Part shown: in pieces, positions 53,556 to 64,000 of the stretch
Layout: each line of letters opens with the position of its first letter
Numbering within the stretch: the stretch's first letter is position 1
Origin: Clavibacter californiensis
Lineage (GTDB): Bacteria > Actinomycetota > Actinomycetes > Actinomycetales > Microbacteriaceae
Direction: 5' to 3'
Length of the DNA stretch: 64,000 nucleotides
NCBI RefSeq assembly: GCF_021952865.1
Contig: NZ_CP040792.1
Location: 2,728,001 to 2,792,000, forward strand
Program-made: the position numbers and the translations under genes
Notes under the pieces: model-generated
What the model saw: only the letters and a program-made list of their open reading frames with translations
Database searches by the model: none
Told to the model about the DNA's origin: nothing

Positions 53556-54914
53556 CTACGCGGCGCGCGGACCGGTCCCGGCCGGGGCCGGGGCGTCGGA
53601 TCCCGCGACGGCGGCGGCATCCGGGCGGGCATCCGCGCCCGGCGCGCGCGTCGAGAACCGCGGCCACACGACCACGGCGGCGACGAGGATCGCGGGCGCG
53701 ATCGCCCACACCTGGCTCAGGCCGTCGTCGGGGAACAGCACGGATCCGCTCGGCCCGCGCGTGCCGAGGACCGCGACCGCCGCGATCACGCCGAGCCCGA
53801 GGCAGAGCGCGTGCAGGCGGTCGACGAGGAGCAGGCGGAACGCGACCAGCAGGCACGCGAGCGTCGCGAGCGCGAGCACGAGGCCGACCGGCAGCGCGAT
53901 CCCGCCCACCGGCAGGGTCGCCCGGTGCGCGGCAGTGGCGACCGCGCCCACGAGCAGGCCGAGCACGAGCGACGCGACCGCCGTGCCGATCCGCTGCGCA
54001 CCGCGCGGGGGACGCGGGCTCCCGTCGTCCTCGGCGGCGCCGGCCGGCCGGTGCAGCCGGAAGAGCTCGACGGGCGCGATGGGCGCCCCGATGCCGTGGG
54101 AGAGGGCGAACTGGTCGCCGTCGACGACGGTCTGCGTGCGGTGCGCGGCGATCGCGCGGATCTTCGCGTCGAGCACCTCGGACGCGTCCACGGCGAGGTC
54201 GACCCGGTCGTCCGCCAGCACGAGCGTCCCGGCCGGATGCGCGTCGGGCGCGGGGAAGCGCCCCCGCGCGGCCACGAGCTCGTGCGCCTCGCGCGCCGAG
54301 GACCCGGTCGTGGTGATGAGGTACGCGGGGATCCCCGCCTCCTCGGCCGCCCAGGTCGCGATGACGTGCGTGCGCACGTGGTCGGGGTGGCCGTAGCCGC
54401 CGTGGTCGTCGTAGGTGATGACGCAAGTGGCGTCCACGTCGGCGATGACGGCGAGCACGTCGCGCGCCTCGTCGGCCTCGTCGCCCGCGCACAGCGAGTC
54501 GGGATCGAGCGGCCGCAGCGCCACGGGCACGCCGTCGTCGCCCCACTCCATGCCCGAGTCGACGTAGCGGCGGGGATCGAGGCCCTTCCAGCGGGCATCC
54601 GGATCCCCGAGGAAGCGGTGGTCGGCGACGCCGAGCGCGGCCATCGCGTCGGCCAGCTCGGTCTCCCGGTGGTCGGCGAGCGCGCGCAGGTCGCCCTCCA
54701 GGTGGCGGAGCTCGTCGGGGATCACGTCGCCGCGCTCCCCGCGCGTGCACGTGAGGACGGTGACGGGCACGCCGTCGCGCACGAGCCTCGCGATGGTGCC
54801 GCCCGTGACGATGCTCTCGTCGTCGGGGTGGGCGTGCACGAAGAGGACGTGCTCGCGCGCGGGACGGGCGGTGCGGGCGGCCCGATCGGGGCGTCGGGAC
54901 GTGCCGGATGTCAT
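53556..54914 (-). CDS. MshB-like PIG-L deacetylase fused to a membrane domain
   Basis: 452 residues. Residues 20-300 are a PIG-L/LmbE deacetylase with zinc motif AHPDDE (28-33) and the third ligand region GHPDH (175-179). The best-known actinobacterial member, MshB, deacetylates GlcNAc-inositol in mycothiol synthesis, and the [15 protein letters not shown] region fits MshB-like enzymes. After about residue 310 come some 110 residues with four hydrophobic helices and a Pro/Ala tail, which typical MshB lacks. The catalytic part has no signal peptide, so it probably faces the cytoplasm. TAGGAT ends six bases before the ATG (leaderless). It could also act on another GlcNAc conjugate. Confidence 0.82.
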   Translation of the reverse strand: MTSGTSRRPDRAARTARPAREHVLFVHAHPDDESIVTGGTIARLVRDGVPVTVLTCTRGERGDVIPDELRHLEGDLRALADHRETELADAMAALGVADHRFLGDPDARWKGLDPRRYVDSGMEWGDDGVPVALRPLDPDSLCAGDEADEARDVLAVIADVDATCVITYDDHGGYGHPDHVRTHVIATWAAEEAGIPAYLITTTGSSAREAHELVAARGRFPAPDAHPAGTLVLADDRVDLAVDASEVLDAKIRAIAAHRTQTVVDGDQFALSHGIGAPIAPVELFRLHRPAGAAEDDGSPRPPRGAQRIGTAVASLVLGLLVGAVATAAHRATLPVGGIALPVGLVLALATLACLLVAFRLLLVDRLHALCLGLGVIAAVAVLGTRGPSGSVLFPDDGLSQVWAIAPAILVAAVVVWPRFSTRAPGADARPDAAAVAGSDAPAPAGTGPRAA

Positions 54915-54926
54915 CCGGCGATCCTA
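54915..54926 (-). promoter_or_regulatory. Putative leaderless promoter of the MshB-like gene
   Basis: On the minus strand TAGGAT (54926-54921), six bases CGCCGG, then the ATG at 54914. Confidence 0.6.
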
Positions 54927-55006
54927 GCCGCGGGCCGCGCGCCGCTCCCTGGGCGCCCGCCCGGGACGGGCGACTGGACGCGATCCCGCCCCCGCGCTAC
55001 TGTTCA

Positions 55007-55025
55007 CGAGGTAAGGCTAGCCTCA
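55007..55025 (+). promoter_or_regulatory. DtxR/IdeR-type iron box upstream of efeU
   Basis: The 19 bases match the DtxR/IdeR consensus (TTAGGTTAGGCTAACCTAA) at 14 of 19 positions, including the AGGT and GGCTA cores, and the site is nearly palindromic. It overlaps a -10-like TAGCCT and lies about 65 bases before the efeU start, so iron-loaded DtxR would block transcription and iron starvation would induce efeUOB. Confidence 0.75.
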
Positions 55026-55091
55026 CCTACTTTTCCCCACACCAGCAATAGGACGCGTCCCGTCGCGTCCGCCGCCCGGAGAGGCGCACGC

Positions 55092-56021
55092 GTGTTCGCG
55101 AACTACCTGATCGGCCTGCGCGAGGGCCTCGAGGCCGCGCTGGTCGTCACCATCCTCATCGCCTACGTCGTCAAGATCGGCCGCCGCGACGTGCTCGGCC
55201 GGCTCTGGCTCGGCGTCGGGCTCGCGGTCCTCCTCGCCCTGTCCGTCGGCGCGCTCCTCACCTACGGCGCCTACGGCCTCACGTTCGAGGCGCAGGAGGC
55301 CATCGGCGGATCCCTCTCCATCGTCGCGACGGGCCTCGTCACCTGGATGGTGTTCTGGATGCTGCGCACCGCGAAGGACATGCGCTCCGAGCTGCAGGGC
55401 GCCGTCGACCGGGCCATCGCCGGCGCGGCGTGGGGCCTCGTCGCCGTCGCCTTCCTCGCCGTCGGCCGCGAGGGGATCGAGACGGCCCTGTTCCTCTGGT
55501 CGGCCGTGCAGGCCACGGGCGCCACCACCGTGCCGCTCGTCGGCGCGGCCCTCGGGCTCGTCACCGCGGTCGCGCTCGGCTGGCTCGTCTACCGCGGCGT
55601 GCTCCGCATCGACCTCGCGCGCTTCTTCACCTGGACCGGCGCGCTCCTCATCGTCGTGGCCGGCGGCGTGCTCGCATACGGCGTGCACGACCTGCAGGAG
55701 GCGGGCATCCTCCCCGGTCTCGGCGCGCTCGCGTTCGACGTCTCCGGCGCCGTCCCGCCCGGATCCTGGTACGGCACGCTCCTCAAGGGCACCGTCAACT
55801 TCTCCCCCGCCACCACCTGGCTCGAGGCGGTCACATGGGTGCTGTACGTCGTGCCCACGCTCACCGTGTACCTCCGGCTCGCGCGGCGGGGACGCCGGGC
55901 GCGCCCGGCGACGTCCGTCGCGGCGCCGTCCGCGTCGGCGCCCGACGCCGCTCCCGCGCCCGCTCCGGAGCCCGTTGACGGCGACCCGGCCCGCGTCGCG
56001 GACGCGCCCGCCGCCCGCTGA
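55092..56021 (+). CDS. efeU: Ferrous iron permease EfeU (FTR1 family)
   Basis: 309 residues with about seven membrane helices. The two iron-transport motifs of the FTR1 family are both present: REGLE at 10-14 in helix 1 and REGIE at 126-130 in helix 4. The last 45 residues are an Ala/Pro-rich cytoplasmic tail. It moves iron across the membrane with EfeO and EfeB. GTG at 55092 is preceded by GGAGAGG at eight bases. It is the first gene of the operon, controlled by the iron box upstream. Confidence 0.94.
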   Translation: MFANYLIGLREGLEAALVVTILIAYVVKIGRRDVLGRLWLGVGLAVLLALSVGALLTYGAYGLTFEAQEAIGGSLSIVATGLVTWMVFWMLRTAKDMRSELQGAVDRAIAGAAWGLVAVAFLAVGREGIETALFLWSAVQATGATTVPLVGAALGLVTAVALGWLVYRGVLRIDLARFFTWTGALLIVVAGGVLAYGVHDLQEAGILPGLGALAFDVSGAVPPGSWYGTLLKGTVNFSPATTWLEAVTWVLYVVPTLTVYLRLARRGRRARPATSVAAPSASAPDAAPAPAPEPVDGDPARVADAPAAR

Positions 56022-56106
56022 CCCGTCGGCTCCCCGCAGCTCCCCGCACCTCCCGCTCTCCTCCCCATCCACCGCCGGCACCGCCGGCCCGCTCCCCCGA
56101 GGACAC

Positions 56107-57324
56107 ATGAAGCGCTCGACCCTCGCCGCCGCCGCCCTGCTCGCCGGGGCCGCCCTCGCCCTCTCCGGCTGCGTCGCGAACACCCCGACGGGATCCGCCG
56201 ACGCCGGTGCGGGTGCCGCGGGCGCCGACTCCGGCGTCACGCAGCTCACGGTCGACAGCTCCGCCGACGCGTGCGCCGTGTCCGCCGCGACCGCGCCCAG
56301 CGGCACGGTCTCGTTCCACGTCACCAACTCCACCGACCAGGTGACCGAGTTCTACCTGCTCGCGGACGACGGCCTGCGCATCGTCGGCGAGGTCGAGAAC
56401 GTGAGCCCCGGGATCGAGCGCGACCTCGTGCTCACCGCCCAGCCCGGCAGCTACTACACCGTGTGCAAGCCCGGCATGGTCGGCGACGGCGTCGGCCGCG
56501 CGCCCTTCACGGTCACGGGCGACCAGGTCGCGCTCGCGGGCGACGCGGAGCAGCAGGGCCAGGACGCGGCCGCCGCCTACCTCGCCTACGTCAAGGACCA
56601 GGTCGGCCGCCTCCTCCCGGCCACGCAGGAATTCGCGGACGCGTACCTCGCGGGCGACGACGACAGGGCGCGCACGCTCTACCCCACCGCCCGCGCGTAC
56701 TACGAGCGCGTCGAGCCGGTCGCGGAGTCCTTCGGCGACCTCGACCCGGAAATCGACTTCCGCGAGGCCGACGTCGAGCCCGGCACCGAGTGGACCGGGT
56801 GGCACCGCATCGAGAAGGACCTCTGGCAGCCATCGCCCGACGCGAACGGCGGCGACGTCTACACGTCGCTCGGCGCCGCGGATCGCGCGCACTTCGCCCA
56901 GGAGCTGACCGCGGACACGCAGAAGCTCTACGACGCGGTGCACGCGGACGGCTTCTCGGTCGACATCTCCACGGTCTCCAACGGCGCCGTAGGGCTGATG
57001 GACGAGGTCGCCTCCGGCAAGATCACCGGCGAGGAGGAGATCTGGTCGCACACCGACCTCTGGGACTTCCAGGCGAACCTCGAGGGCGCGCGCGTCGCGT
57101 ACGAGGGCGTCCGCGACATCGTCGAGCCCAAGGACCCGCAGCTCGTGGCCACGCTCGACGCGCAGTTCGCGTCGCTCGAGAAGGAGCTCGCCGCGTACGG
57201 ATCCCTCGACGAGGGCTTCACCACCTACGACAAGCTGACCACCGAGCAGGTCAAGGGCCTCGCGGACGGCGTCAACGCGCTGGCCGAGCCGCTGTCGAAG
57301 CTCACCGGCGCGCTCGTCGGCTGA
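56107..57324 (+). CDS. efeO: Iron-uptake lipoprotein EfeO
   Basis: 405 residues. A signal sequence ends in LSGC (Cys22), a lipoprotein. A cupredoxin-like domain (about 45-140: TVSFHVTNSTDQVTEFYLL) is followed by an imelysin/M75 domain with the HxxE motif (His233-Glu236 in WHRIEKDLW). Such two-domain EfeO proteins bind iron outside the membrane and pass it to EfeU. ATG at 56107 was taken; the longer frame adds a Pro-rich leader without signal. The efeB ATG overlaps its stop by one base. Confidence 0.94.
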   Translation: MKRSTLAAAALLAGAALALSGCVANTPTGSADAGAGAAGADSGVTQLTVDSSADACAVSAATAPSGTVSFHVTNSTDQVTEFYLLADDGLRIVGEVENVSPGIERDLVLTAQPGSYYTVCKPGMVGDGVGRAPFTVTGDQVALAGDAEQQGQDAAAAYLAYVKDQVGRLLPATQEFADAYLAGDDDRARTLYPTARAYYERVEPVAESFGDLDPEIDFREADVEPGTEWTGWHRIEKDLWQPSPDANGGDVYTSLGAADRAHFAQELTADTQKLYDAVHADGFSVDISTVSNGAVGLMDEVASGKITGEEEIWSHTDLWDFQANLEGARVAYEGVRDIVEPKDPQLVATLDAQFASLEKELAAYGSLDEGFTTYDKLTTEQVKGLADGVNALAEPLSKLTGALVG

Positions 57325-58646
57325 TGACGGATCACGAGACCACGGCGGCCGCCGACGCCCCCACGACCCCGGCGTCCGCCGGCATCTCCCGCCGCGGGAT
57401 CCTCGGCATCCTCGGCGCGGGCGCGCTCGGCGGCGGCCTGGTCGGCTCCGCGGGCGGCGTCATGGCCGATCGCGCCTTCGCGGGCGCGCGCCAGGCCGCG
57501 GGCGGCGCCACGTACGCGTTCCACGGCGCGCACCAGGCCGGGATCACGACGCCCGCCCAGGACCGCCTGCACTTCGCCGCGTTCGACGTCGCCGACATCG
57601 ATCGTGCGGGCCTGATCTCGCTCCTGCAGGACTGGAGCGCCGCGGCCGCGCGCATGACGGCAGGCGGATCCGCGGGCGCGCTCGGCGCGGTCGACGGGCC
57701 GTACGACTCCCCGCCCGACGACACGGGCGAGGCGCTCGACCTGCCGCCCGCCGGCCTCACCATCACGTTCGGCTTCGGCCCGTCGCTGTTCACGACCGCC
57801 GACGGCGTCGACCGCTTCGGCATCGCCGACCGCCGGCCCGCCGCGCTCGTCGACCTGCCGCGCTTCCCCGGCGAGGCCCTCGTGCCGCAGGCCACGGGCG
57901 GCGACCTCTGCGTCCAGGCCTGCAGCGACGACCCGCAGGTGGCCGTGCACGCGATCCGCAACCTCTCCCGCATCGCGTTCGGCCGCGCGTCCATCCGGTG
58001 GTCGCAGCTCGGCTTCGGCCGCACCTCGTCGACGAGCCGCGCCCAGGTCACGCCGCGGAACCTGTTCGGCTTCAAGGACGGTACCGCGAACGTGAAGTCC
58101 GAGGACACGCGTCAGGTCGAGGACCACGTCTGGGCCGACACGGGATCCGCCCCCGCCGAGGCGTGGATGCAGGGCGGCTCCTACCTCGTCGCGCGCCGGA
58201 TCCGCATGACGATCGAGACCTGGGACCGCTCCTCCCTCCGCGAGCAGGAGCGCGTGGTCGGTCGCACGAAGGGATCCGGCGCACCCCTCAGCGGCGGCAC
58301 CGAGATGACCGCGCCCGACTTCCACGCAACCGGACGCGGCGACGCACCGCTCATCGACCCCGCCTCGCACGTGCGCCTCGCGCACCCGGACGCGAACGAC
58401 GGCGCGGTGCTGCTCCGCCGCGGCTACAACTTCGTCGACGGCAACGACGACCTCGGCCGCCTCAACGCTGGCCTGTTCTTCCTGGCGTTCCAGCGGGATC
58501 CGCGCACGCAGTTCATCCCCATCCAGCGGAGCCTCTCCCGCGATGCGATGAACGAGTACCTGCGGCACGTGGGCAGCGGGATCTGGGCGGTGCCGCCGGG
58601 CGCCTCGCGCGACGGCTACGTCGGGGAGACGCTCTTCGCGTCCTGA
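57324..58646 (+). CDS. efeB: Deferrochelatase/peroxidase EfeB (DyP type)
   Basis: 440 residues. A twin-arginine signal (SRRGILGIL, residues 22-30) sends it folded across the membrane. The DyP-type haem peroxidase domain has GFKDGTAN (249-256; the GxxDG motif with catalytic Asp) and the proximal His region around SHVRLAHPDAND, then FLAFQRDPRTQF near the end. In the Efe system it oxidises ferrous iron or removes iron from haem. The ATG at 57324 overlaps the efeO TGA (TGATG). Last gene of the operon; a hairpin follows. Confidence 0.95.
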   Translation: MTDHETTAAADAPTTPASAGISRRGILGILGAGALGGGLVGSAGGVMADRAFAGARQAAGGATYAFHGAHQAGITTPAQDRLHFAAFDVADIDRAGLISLLQDWSAAAARMTAGGSAGALGAVDGPYDSPPDDTGEALDLPPAGLTITFGFGPSLFTTADGVDRFGIADRRPAALVDLPRFPGEALVPQATGGDLCVQACSDDPQVAVHAIRNLSRIAFGRASIRWSQLGFGRTSSTSRAQVTPRNLFGFKDGTANVKSEDTRQVEDHVWADTGSAPAEAWMQGGSYLVARRIRMTIETWDRSSLREQERVVGRTKGSGAPLSGGTEMTAPDFHATGRGDAPLIDPASHVRLAHPDANDGAVLLRRGYNFVDGNDDLGRLNAGLFFLAFQRDPRTQFIPIQRSLSRDAMNEYLRHVGSGIWAVPPGASRDGYVGETLFAS

Positions 58647-58664
58647 TCCGGCGCGCGCCGCCGG

Positions 58665-58681
58665 GCGGGCCCGAGGGCCGC
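58665..58681. terminator. Hairpin between efeB and the lipoprotein gene
   Basis: GCGGGCCC and GGGCCGC pair with one bulged G and a two-base loop, between the convergent stops at 58646 and 58687. The short loop makes it a weak candidate. Confidence 0.35.
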
Positions 58682-58686
58682 GGGTC

Positions 58687-59196
58687 TCAGCCCGCGGGCA
58701 TCACCACGTACGTGGCGACCGGGGATCCGGGGTCGGCTGAGACCGTGACGATGACGGAGTACGCGTCGGTCGTGAACCGCCCGTAGCCGCTCTGCGCGTC
58801 GGTCGCCACGTCGCTCGACGCGTAGCCCGCGGCCTCGAGGCGCGCCCGGGCATCGGCGAACCCGCCCTCGACGTCCGGCACGGCGACCTGCGCCACCCAG
58901 CCGGCGTCCTCGGGGGCCGCTCCCCCGCCGAGCAGCTCGCCCTCGGCGAAGGGCACGGCGTCCGTCGGGAACGAGGGCGGCACATGGCCGTCCGTCGACA
59001 CCTGGACCTTGCCGAGCGTGTCGCCGATGACGTCCTCGACGCTGTGGCGCACCTGCTTCGCGCCCTCGTGGGCGGCGTCGCGGACGACCTCGCCCACCTG
59101 GCTGCACCCGGTGAGGGCGAGGGCGGGGACGAGGACGAGCCCGGCCGCGAGCCCCCTCCTGCGGAGGGACCTGGCGGACGGGCTCGTCGGGGTCAT
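58687..59196 (-). CDS. Small lipoprotein downstream of typA
   Basis: 169 residues. Basic start, hydrophobic core and lipobox ALTGC (Cys31). An amphipathic stretch (about 35-62) precedes a beta-rich C-terminal domain (VAQVAVPDVEGGFADARARL; GRFTTDAYSVIVTVSADPG) that shows no known motif. It starts seven bases after the typA stop and is probably cotranscribed with it, but no functional link is known. Exported and membrane-anchored; function unknown. Confidence 0.82.
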   Translation of the reverse strand: MTPTSPSARSLRRRGLAAGLVLVPALALTGCSQVGEVVRDAAHEGAKQVRHSVEDVIGDTLGKVQVSTDGHVPPSFPTDAVPFAEGELLGGGAAPEDAGWVAQVAVPDVEGGFADARARLEAAGYASSDVATDAQSGYGRFTTDAYSVIVTVSADPGSPVATYVVMPAG

Positions 59197-59202
59197 GCTG
59201 CG

Positions 59203-61110
<1,908 letters not shown>

Positions 61111-61223
61111 AGTGCTGTCCTTCAGTGGAGAGGGTGCCGGCCTTGTCATCAAGGGAGGAGGGCGAAGAGCCGCCGTCTGCTATTCCCAGCGATCACCAGC
61201 CTACCGTGCCGATGCAAACCGGG

Positions 61224-63077
61224 TCAGGGAGCGTCGCGTGACAGCGTCCAGCGCCACGCGTCGTCGAGGATCCCGGCCTGGTGCGGCGACACCTGGACCC
61301 CGCCGATGCCGTCGCGCGCTGCTGCGAGCGCGGGCAGCTGGTAGAGCGGCAGGCCGGCGCGGTCGCCGTACATGCGGCGGTCCAGGCGGAGGAGGAGCTC
61401 GTCGCGCGCATCGGCGTCCTCGGTGCGGCTGAGCGACGCGAAGAGGGACGCGACGTCGGGGTCGGCCGTCGCCTGCCCGTCGCGGGCGTCGGCGCGGGCC
61501 TCGTGCGCGGCGCGGATCCCGGCGACGGACGGGTACGCGTCCCGGGAGGAGAGGAGCGCGACGTCGTAGGCGCCGGGCTGGTCGAGCACGCTCTCCCACT
61601 GCGGGGTCGAGCAGTCGGTCACGACGAAGCCGGCCTTCTCGGCGGAGTCGCGGATGGCGTCGAACGCGGCCACGCGGCGGGGGTCGGCGGGGTCGTAGAG
61701 CACGCAGACCTCGGGCGCCGAGCGGCCGACCGACGCGAGCAGCTGCCGCGCCTCGTCGATGTCGACGTCGTCGAAGCGGCTGGACCCGTTGGCGCGCACC
61801 TGGTCGTCGTAGCCGTCGGATCCGGGAGCGAGCACGAAGGAGTCGCGCGTCGTGGCGTCGGGATCCGCCGGCAGCGCGGCCTGGCGGACGATCGCGTCAC
61901 GCGGGACGGTGGACAGGAACGCGGTGCGGACCGCGACGTCCGACATGGCCGGGTCGCGCGCGCCGAGGGTCTGCAGGTCGAGCCGCTCCCACGAGTCGGA
62001 GGATCCGCGCACGACCTGCACGCCGGCGATCCCGGACAGCGCGTCGGACACCTCCGCGTCCGCCTCGGGCGCGATGACGTCGACCTCGCCCGCCTGGAGC
62101 GCGGCGACGGCGGCGCCGGGATCCTCGATCGTGGACACGACGATGCGCTCGACCGACGGGCGGTGCAGGCCCGTGTAGAAGCGGTTGGCGCGCAGCGTGA
62201 TGGAGGTCCCCGGGTCGATCGACTCGATGGCGTACGGGCCGGAGCCCACGGCGCGATCCGGGTGCGCGGCGATCTCCGCCACGCCGAACCCGCGGTTCCA
62301 CGCGTCGGAGATGGGCGAGAGGAGCTCGGGCGCGCGATCCTGCACGGCGTCCACGAGCGTCTGCTTCGCGCGGCCGGGGCTCGACATGTCGAGCGCGAGC
62401 TGCGCCACGCTGTGCGCGGGCAGGCCCACCTCGAAGGCGAGCCGCCAGTCGGGCGCGTACTCGTCGAAGACCATGGTGATCGACCGGCCGCCGTCCCCGA
62501 TCTCGGGCGTGCGGGTGACGTGCGAGAGCGTCTCGTCCGCGGCCGCGTCGAAGTAGACGGTCTGCTCCGGCAGCGGACCCGTGTAGCCGCCCGTCGTCTC
62601 GTCCACGTAGCCGGACGGGTCGAACCCGGGGGTGTCGAGCGCGCCGGATCCGGCGGCCCAGGCCAGCAGGAGGTCCGCCGCGTCGACGGGCTCGCCGTCG
62701 GACCAGCGGACGCCCTCGGCGACGGTGTACTCGACCGTGAACGGATCGCGCGAGACGACCTTCGCGGTCCCGTAGCCCGGGTCGGCGGCGACGCTGCCGT
62801 CCGCGGCGACCTCGGAGAACCGCGAGTTCGTCGCGTGCACGATCTCCCGGTTGCCCTCGGTGCCACCCGTGCGCGACGCCGCGTTGTAGGAGGTGAAGGA
62901 GGTGGGGACCGCGGCGCGGATCTCGGTGTCGGCCACCATCCCGGTGGTCGGCGAGCAGGCGGCGAGGCCGGCGACGAGCGCCAGCGCGACGGCGGCGGAT
63001 GCGCCCCGGACGGCCCGGCGGATCCCTCGCGGGCGCCGGGCTCTGGCGGCCCCGGGGCCTCGCGTGTCGCTGTCCAT
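61224..63077 (-). CDS. ABC-transporter substrate-binding lipoprotein, family 5 (peptide type)
   Basis: 617 residues. An Arg-rich start, a hydrophobic segment and lipobox GLAAC (Cys41). The family 5 solute-binding fold follows, with VEYTVAEGVRWSDGEPVDAADLL near residue 115 as its usual signature and GSGPYAIESIDPG near 285. It would capture oligopeptides, nickel chelates or similar solutes. TAGGAT lies eight bases before the ATG. The ATPase gene upstream belongs to the same transporter class; no permease gene is inside the window. Confidence 0.88.
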   Translation of the reverse strand: MDSDTRGPGAARARRPRGIRRAVRGASAAVALALVAGLAACSPTTGMVADTEIRAAVPTSFTSYNAASRTGGTEGNREIVHATNSRFSEVAADGSVAADPGYGTAKVVSRDPFTVEYTVAEGVRWSDGEPVDAADLLLAWAAGSGALDTPGFDPSGYVDETTGGYTGPLPEQTVYFDAAADETLSHVTRTPEIGDGGRSITMVFDEYAPDWRLAFEVGLPAHSVAQLALDMSSPGRAKQTLVDAVQDRAPELLSPISDAWNRGFGVAEIAAHPDRAVGSGPYAIESIDPGTSITLRANRFYTGLHRPSVERIVVSTIEDPGAAVAALQAGEVDVIAPEADAEVSDALSGIAGVQVVRGSSDSWERLDLQTLGARDPAMSDVAVRTAFLSTVPRDAIVRQAALPADPDATTRDSFVLAPGSDGYDDQVRANGSSRFDDVDIDEARQLLASVGRSAPEVCVLYDPADPRRVAAFDAIRDSAEKAGFVVTDCSTPQWESVLDQPGAYDVALLSSRDAYPSVAGIRAAHEARADARDGQATADPDVASLFASLSRTEDADARDELLLRLDRRMYGDRAGLPLYQLPALAAARDGIGGVQVSPHQAGILDDAWRWTLSRDAP

Positions 63078-63173
63078 CGCCGTCGATCCTACGCGAGCGG
63101 CACGACGAGGCCCGCCGCCCGAGCGCCCCCGCGAGGGGGTGCGTCGGACGGCGGGCCGGGTCGTGCGGGCGGA

Positions 63174-64000
63174 TCAGGCCGCGGGCGGCTGCTGGTCCCG
63201 CAGCGCCTCGCGGAGCTCGCGGCGCTCCTGCTGCTGGTCGGGATCCGGCAGCGGGACCGCGGCGATGAGCTTCTGCGTGTACGGGTGCTGCGGGTTCCGG
63301 AGGATCGACTCGGTCGGCCCCTGCTCCACGATCTTGCCGTGGTTCATCACGACGATGCGGTCGGCGAGCAGGTCGACCACCGCGAGGTCGTGGCTCACGA
63401 AGAGGCACGCGAACTGGAGCTCCTTCTGGATCTCCTGCAGCAGCGCGAGCACGCGGGCCTGCACCGACACGTCGAGCGCCGAGGTGGGCTCGTCGGCCAC
63501 GAGCACCTTGGGCCGGAGCGCGAGCGCGCGTGCGATGCCGACGCGCTGTCGCTGGCCGCCGGAGAGCTCGTTCGGGTAGCGGTTGCGGAAGCTGCGGGGC
63601 AGCTCGACCTGCTCGAGGAGCTCCTCGACGCGGTCGCTCTGCTGCTTCTTCGAGAACTGCCCCGAGAGCTCGAGCGGCTCGCCGATGCTCTGGCCGATGG
63701 GCCAGCGCGGGTTGAGCGAGGAGCCCGGGTCCTGGAACACGATGCCGATCTCGCGGCGCACGGCACGGAGGTCCTTCTGCGAGATGCCCGTCATGCGGCG
63801 TCCGGCGACGACGAGCTCGCCGCCCGCGACGGGCAGGAGGCCGACCGCGGCGCGCGCGATGGTGGTCTTGCCGGATCCCGACTCGCCCACGACGCCGACG
63901 ACCTCACCGGGGTGGATGTCGAAGGACGCGCCGGTGACCGCCCGGAACGCCGGCACGCGGCCGAGCTTCGGGTAGTCGATGTCCACCTCCTTGAGGGAGA
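63174..64000 (-). CDS. Peptide/nickel ABC transporter ATPase, C-terminal part (runs off right edge)
   Basis: At least 275 residues, open to the right edge. Walker A GESGSGKTT, LSGGQRQRVGIARAL signature, Walker B VLVADEPTSALDV and H-loop FVSHDLAVV are all present, and the Dpp/Opp-type C-terminal sequence (NPQHPYTQKLIAAVP) follows. The reading frame continues upstream of the GTG at 63986 without a stop (SLKE precedes VDIDYPKLG), so this is probably the second ATPase half of a fused DppD-DppF-like protein, or the body of a single ATPase whose start lies outside. The GTG is not a convincing start. Confidence 0.88.
   Translation of the reverse strand, partial: SLKEVDIDYPKLGRVPAFRAVTGASFDIHPGEVVGVVGESGSGKTTIARAAVGLLPVAGGELVVAGRRMTGISQKDLRAVRREIGIVFQDPGSSLNPRWPIGQSIGEPLELSGQFSKKQQSDRVEELLEQVELPRSFRNRYPNELSGGQRQRVGIARALALRPKVLVADEPTSALDVSVQARVLALLQEIQKELQFACLFVSHDLAVVDLLADRIVVMNHGKIVEQGPTESILRNPQHPYTQKLIAAVPLPDPDQQQERRELREALRDQQPPAA

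Noticed and set aside
63174-63986. ABC ATPase as a complete 270-residue gene starting at GTG 63986
   Set aside because: The frame stays open to the right edge and the residues before the GTG (SLKE) fit the normal start of an ABC domain, so the gene is partial. The AAGGAG next to the GTG is part of those codons and abuts the start with no spacing.

Overview
This is a GC-rich (roughly 73%) actinobacterial chromosome segment. Gene content and order, TANNNT promoters and the protein sequences themselves point to Microbacteriaceae, most probably Clavibacter or a close relative; the genus is my inference, since no search could be run. I see no rRNA, tRNA, CRISPR array, insertion sequence or prophage, and codon use is uniform, so the window looks like core chromosome. 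Coding density is very high. Many genes are translationally coupled through 1- or 4-base start/stop overlaps, and many others appear to be leaderless.

Layout. 1-10.9 kb: the tail of an unknown gene, an SGNH hydrolase, an SDR/DUF2867 protein coupled to a small membrane protein, an SRPBCC protein, a ROK sugar kinase, an MFS transporter, a mycothiol-dependent enzyme, ribF, two small membrane proteins, truB and a ketopantoate-reductase-like gene. 10.9-19.3 kb: a P-loop-less uridine-kinase-like protein, mutY, then the minus-strand information-processing block proS-nusA-ylxR-infB-rbfA. 19.3-24.0 kb: a complete oleA-oleBC-oleD cluster for head-to-head condensation of fatty acids into long-chain alkenes through a beta-lactone. 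24.2-31.0 kb: MEP-pathway genes ispG and dxr with rseP and an FKBP lipoprotein; dxr is separated from rseP-ispG by an opposite-strand Ser/Thr kinase + lipoprotein pair. 31.1-34.2 kb: an OsmC protein and coupled gabT-asparaginase genes.

34.1-50.4 kb: the most unusual part. It is one minus-strand operon-like run of six genes: a membrane Ser/Thr kinase with an extracytoplasmic tail; a 2004-residue surface protein with cadherin/Ig-like and Fn3 repeats; a MoxR ATPase; a DUF58 protein; a polytopic transglutaminase-fold protein whose catalytic Cys and His are replaced; and an EssC-like FtsK/SpoIIIE ATPase. I infer an envelope assembly or secretion machine related to actinobacterial type VII-like loci, although no WXG100 substrate gene is visible.

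50.5-64 kb: citrate synthase, dapC-fdxA, a MshB-like deacetylase fused to a membrane domain, the efeUOB iron-uptake operon behind a DtxR/IdeR-type iron box, typA with a downstream lipoprotein, and a peptide ABC-transporter substrate-binding protein followed by an ATPase gene that runs off the right edge.

Two sequence-level signals cut across the genes. First, a -10-like hexamer (TAGGCT, TAGCGT, TAGGAT, TACGCT or TAGAAT) lies exactly six bases before the start codon of at least nine genes, the geometry expected of leaderless mRNAs. Second, the palindrome GGATCC is far more frequent than base composition predicts, in all reading frames and in non-coding DNA.
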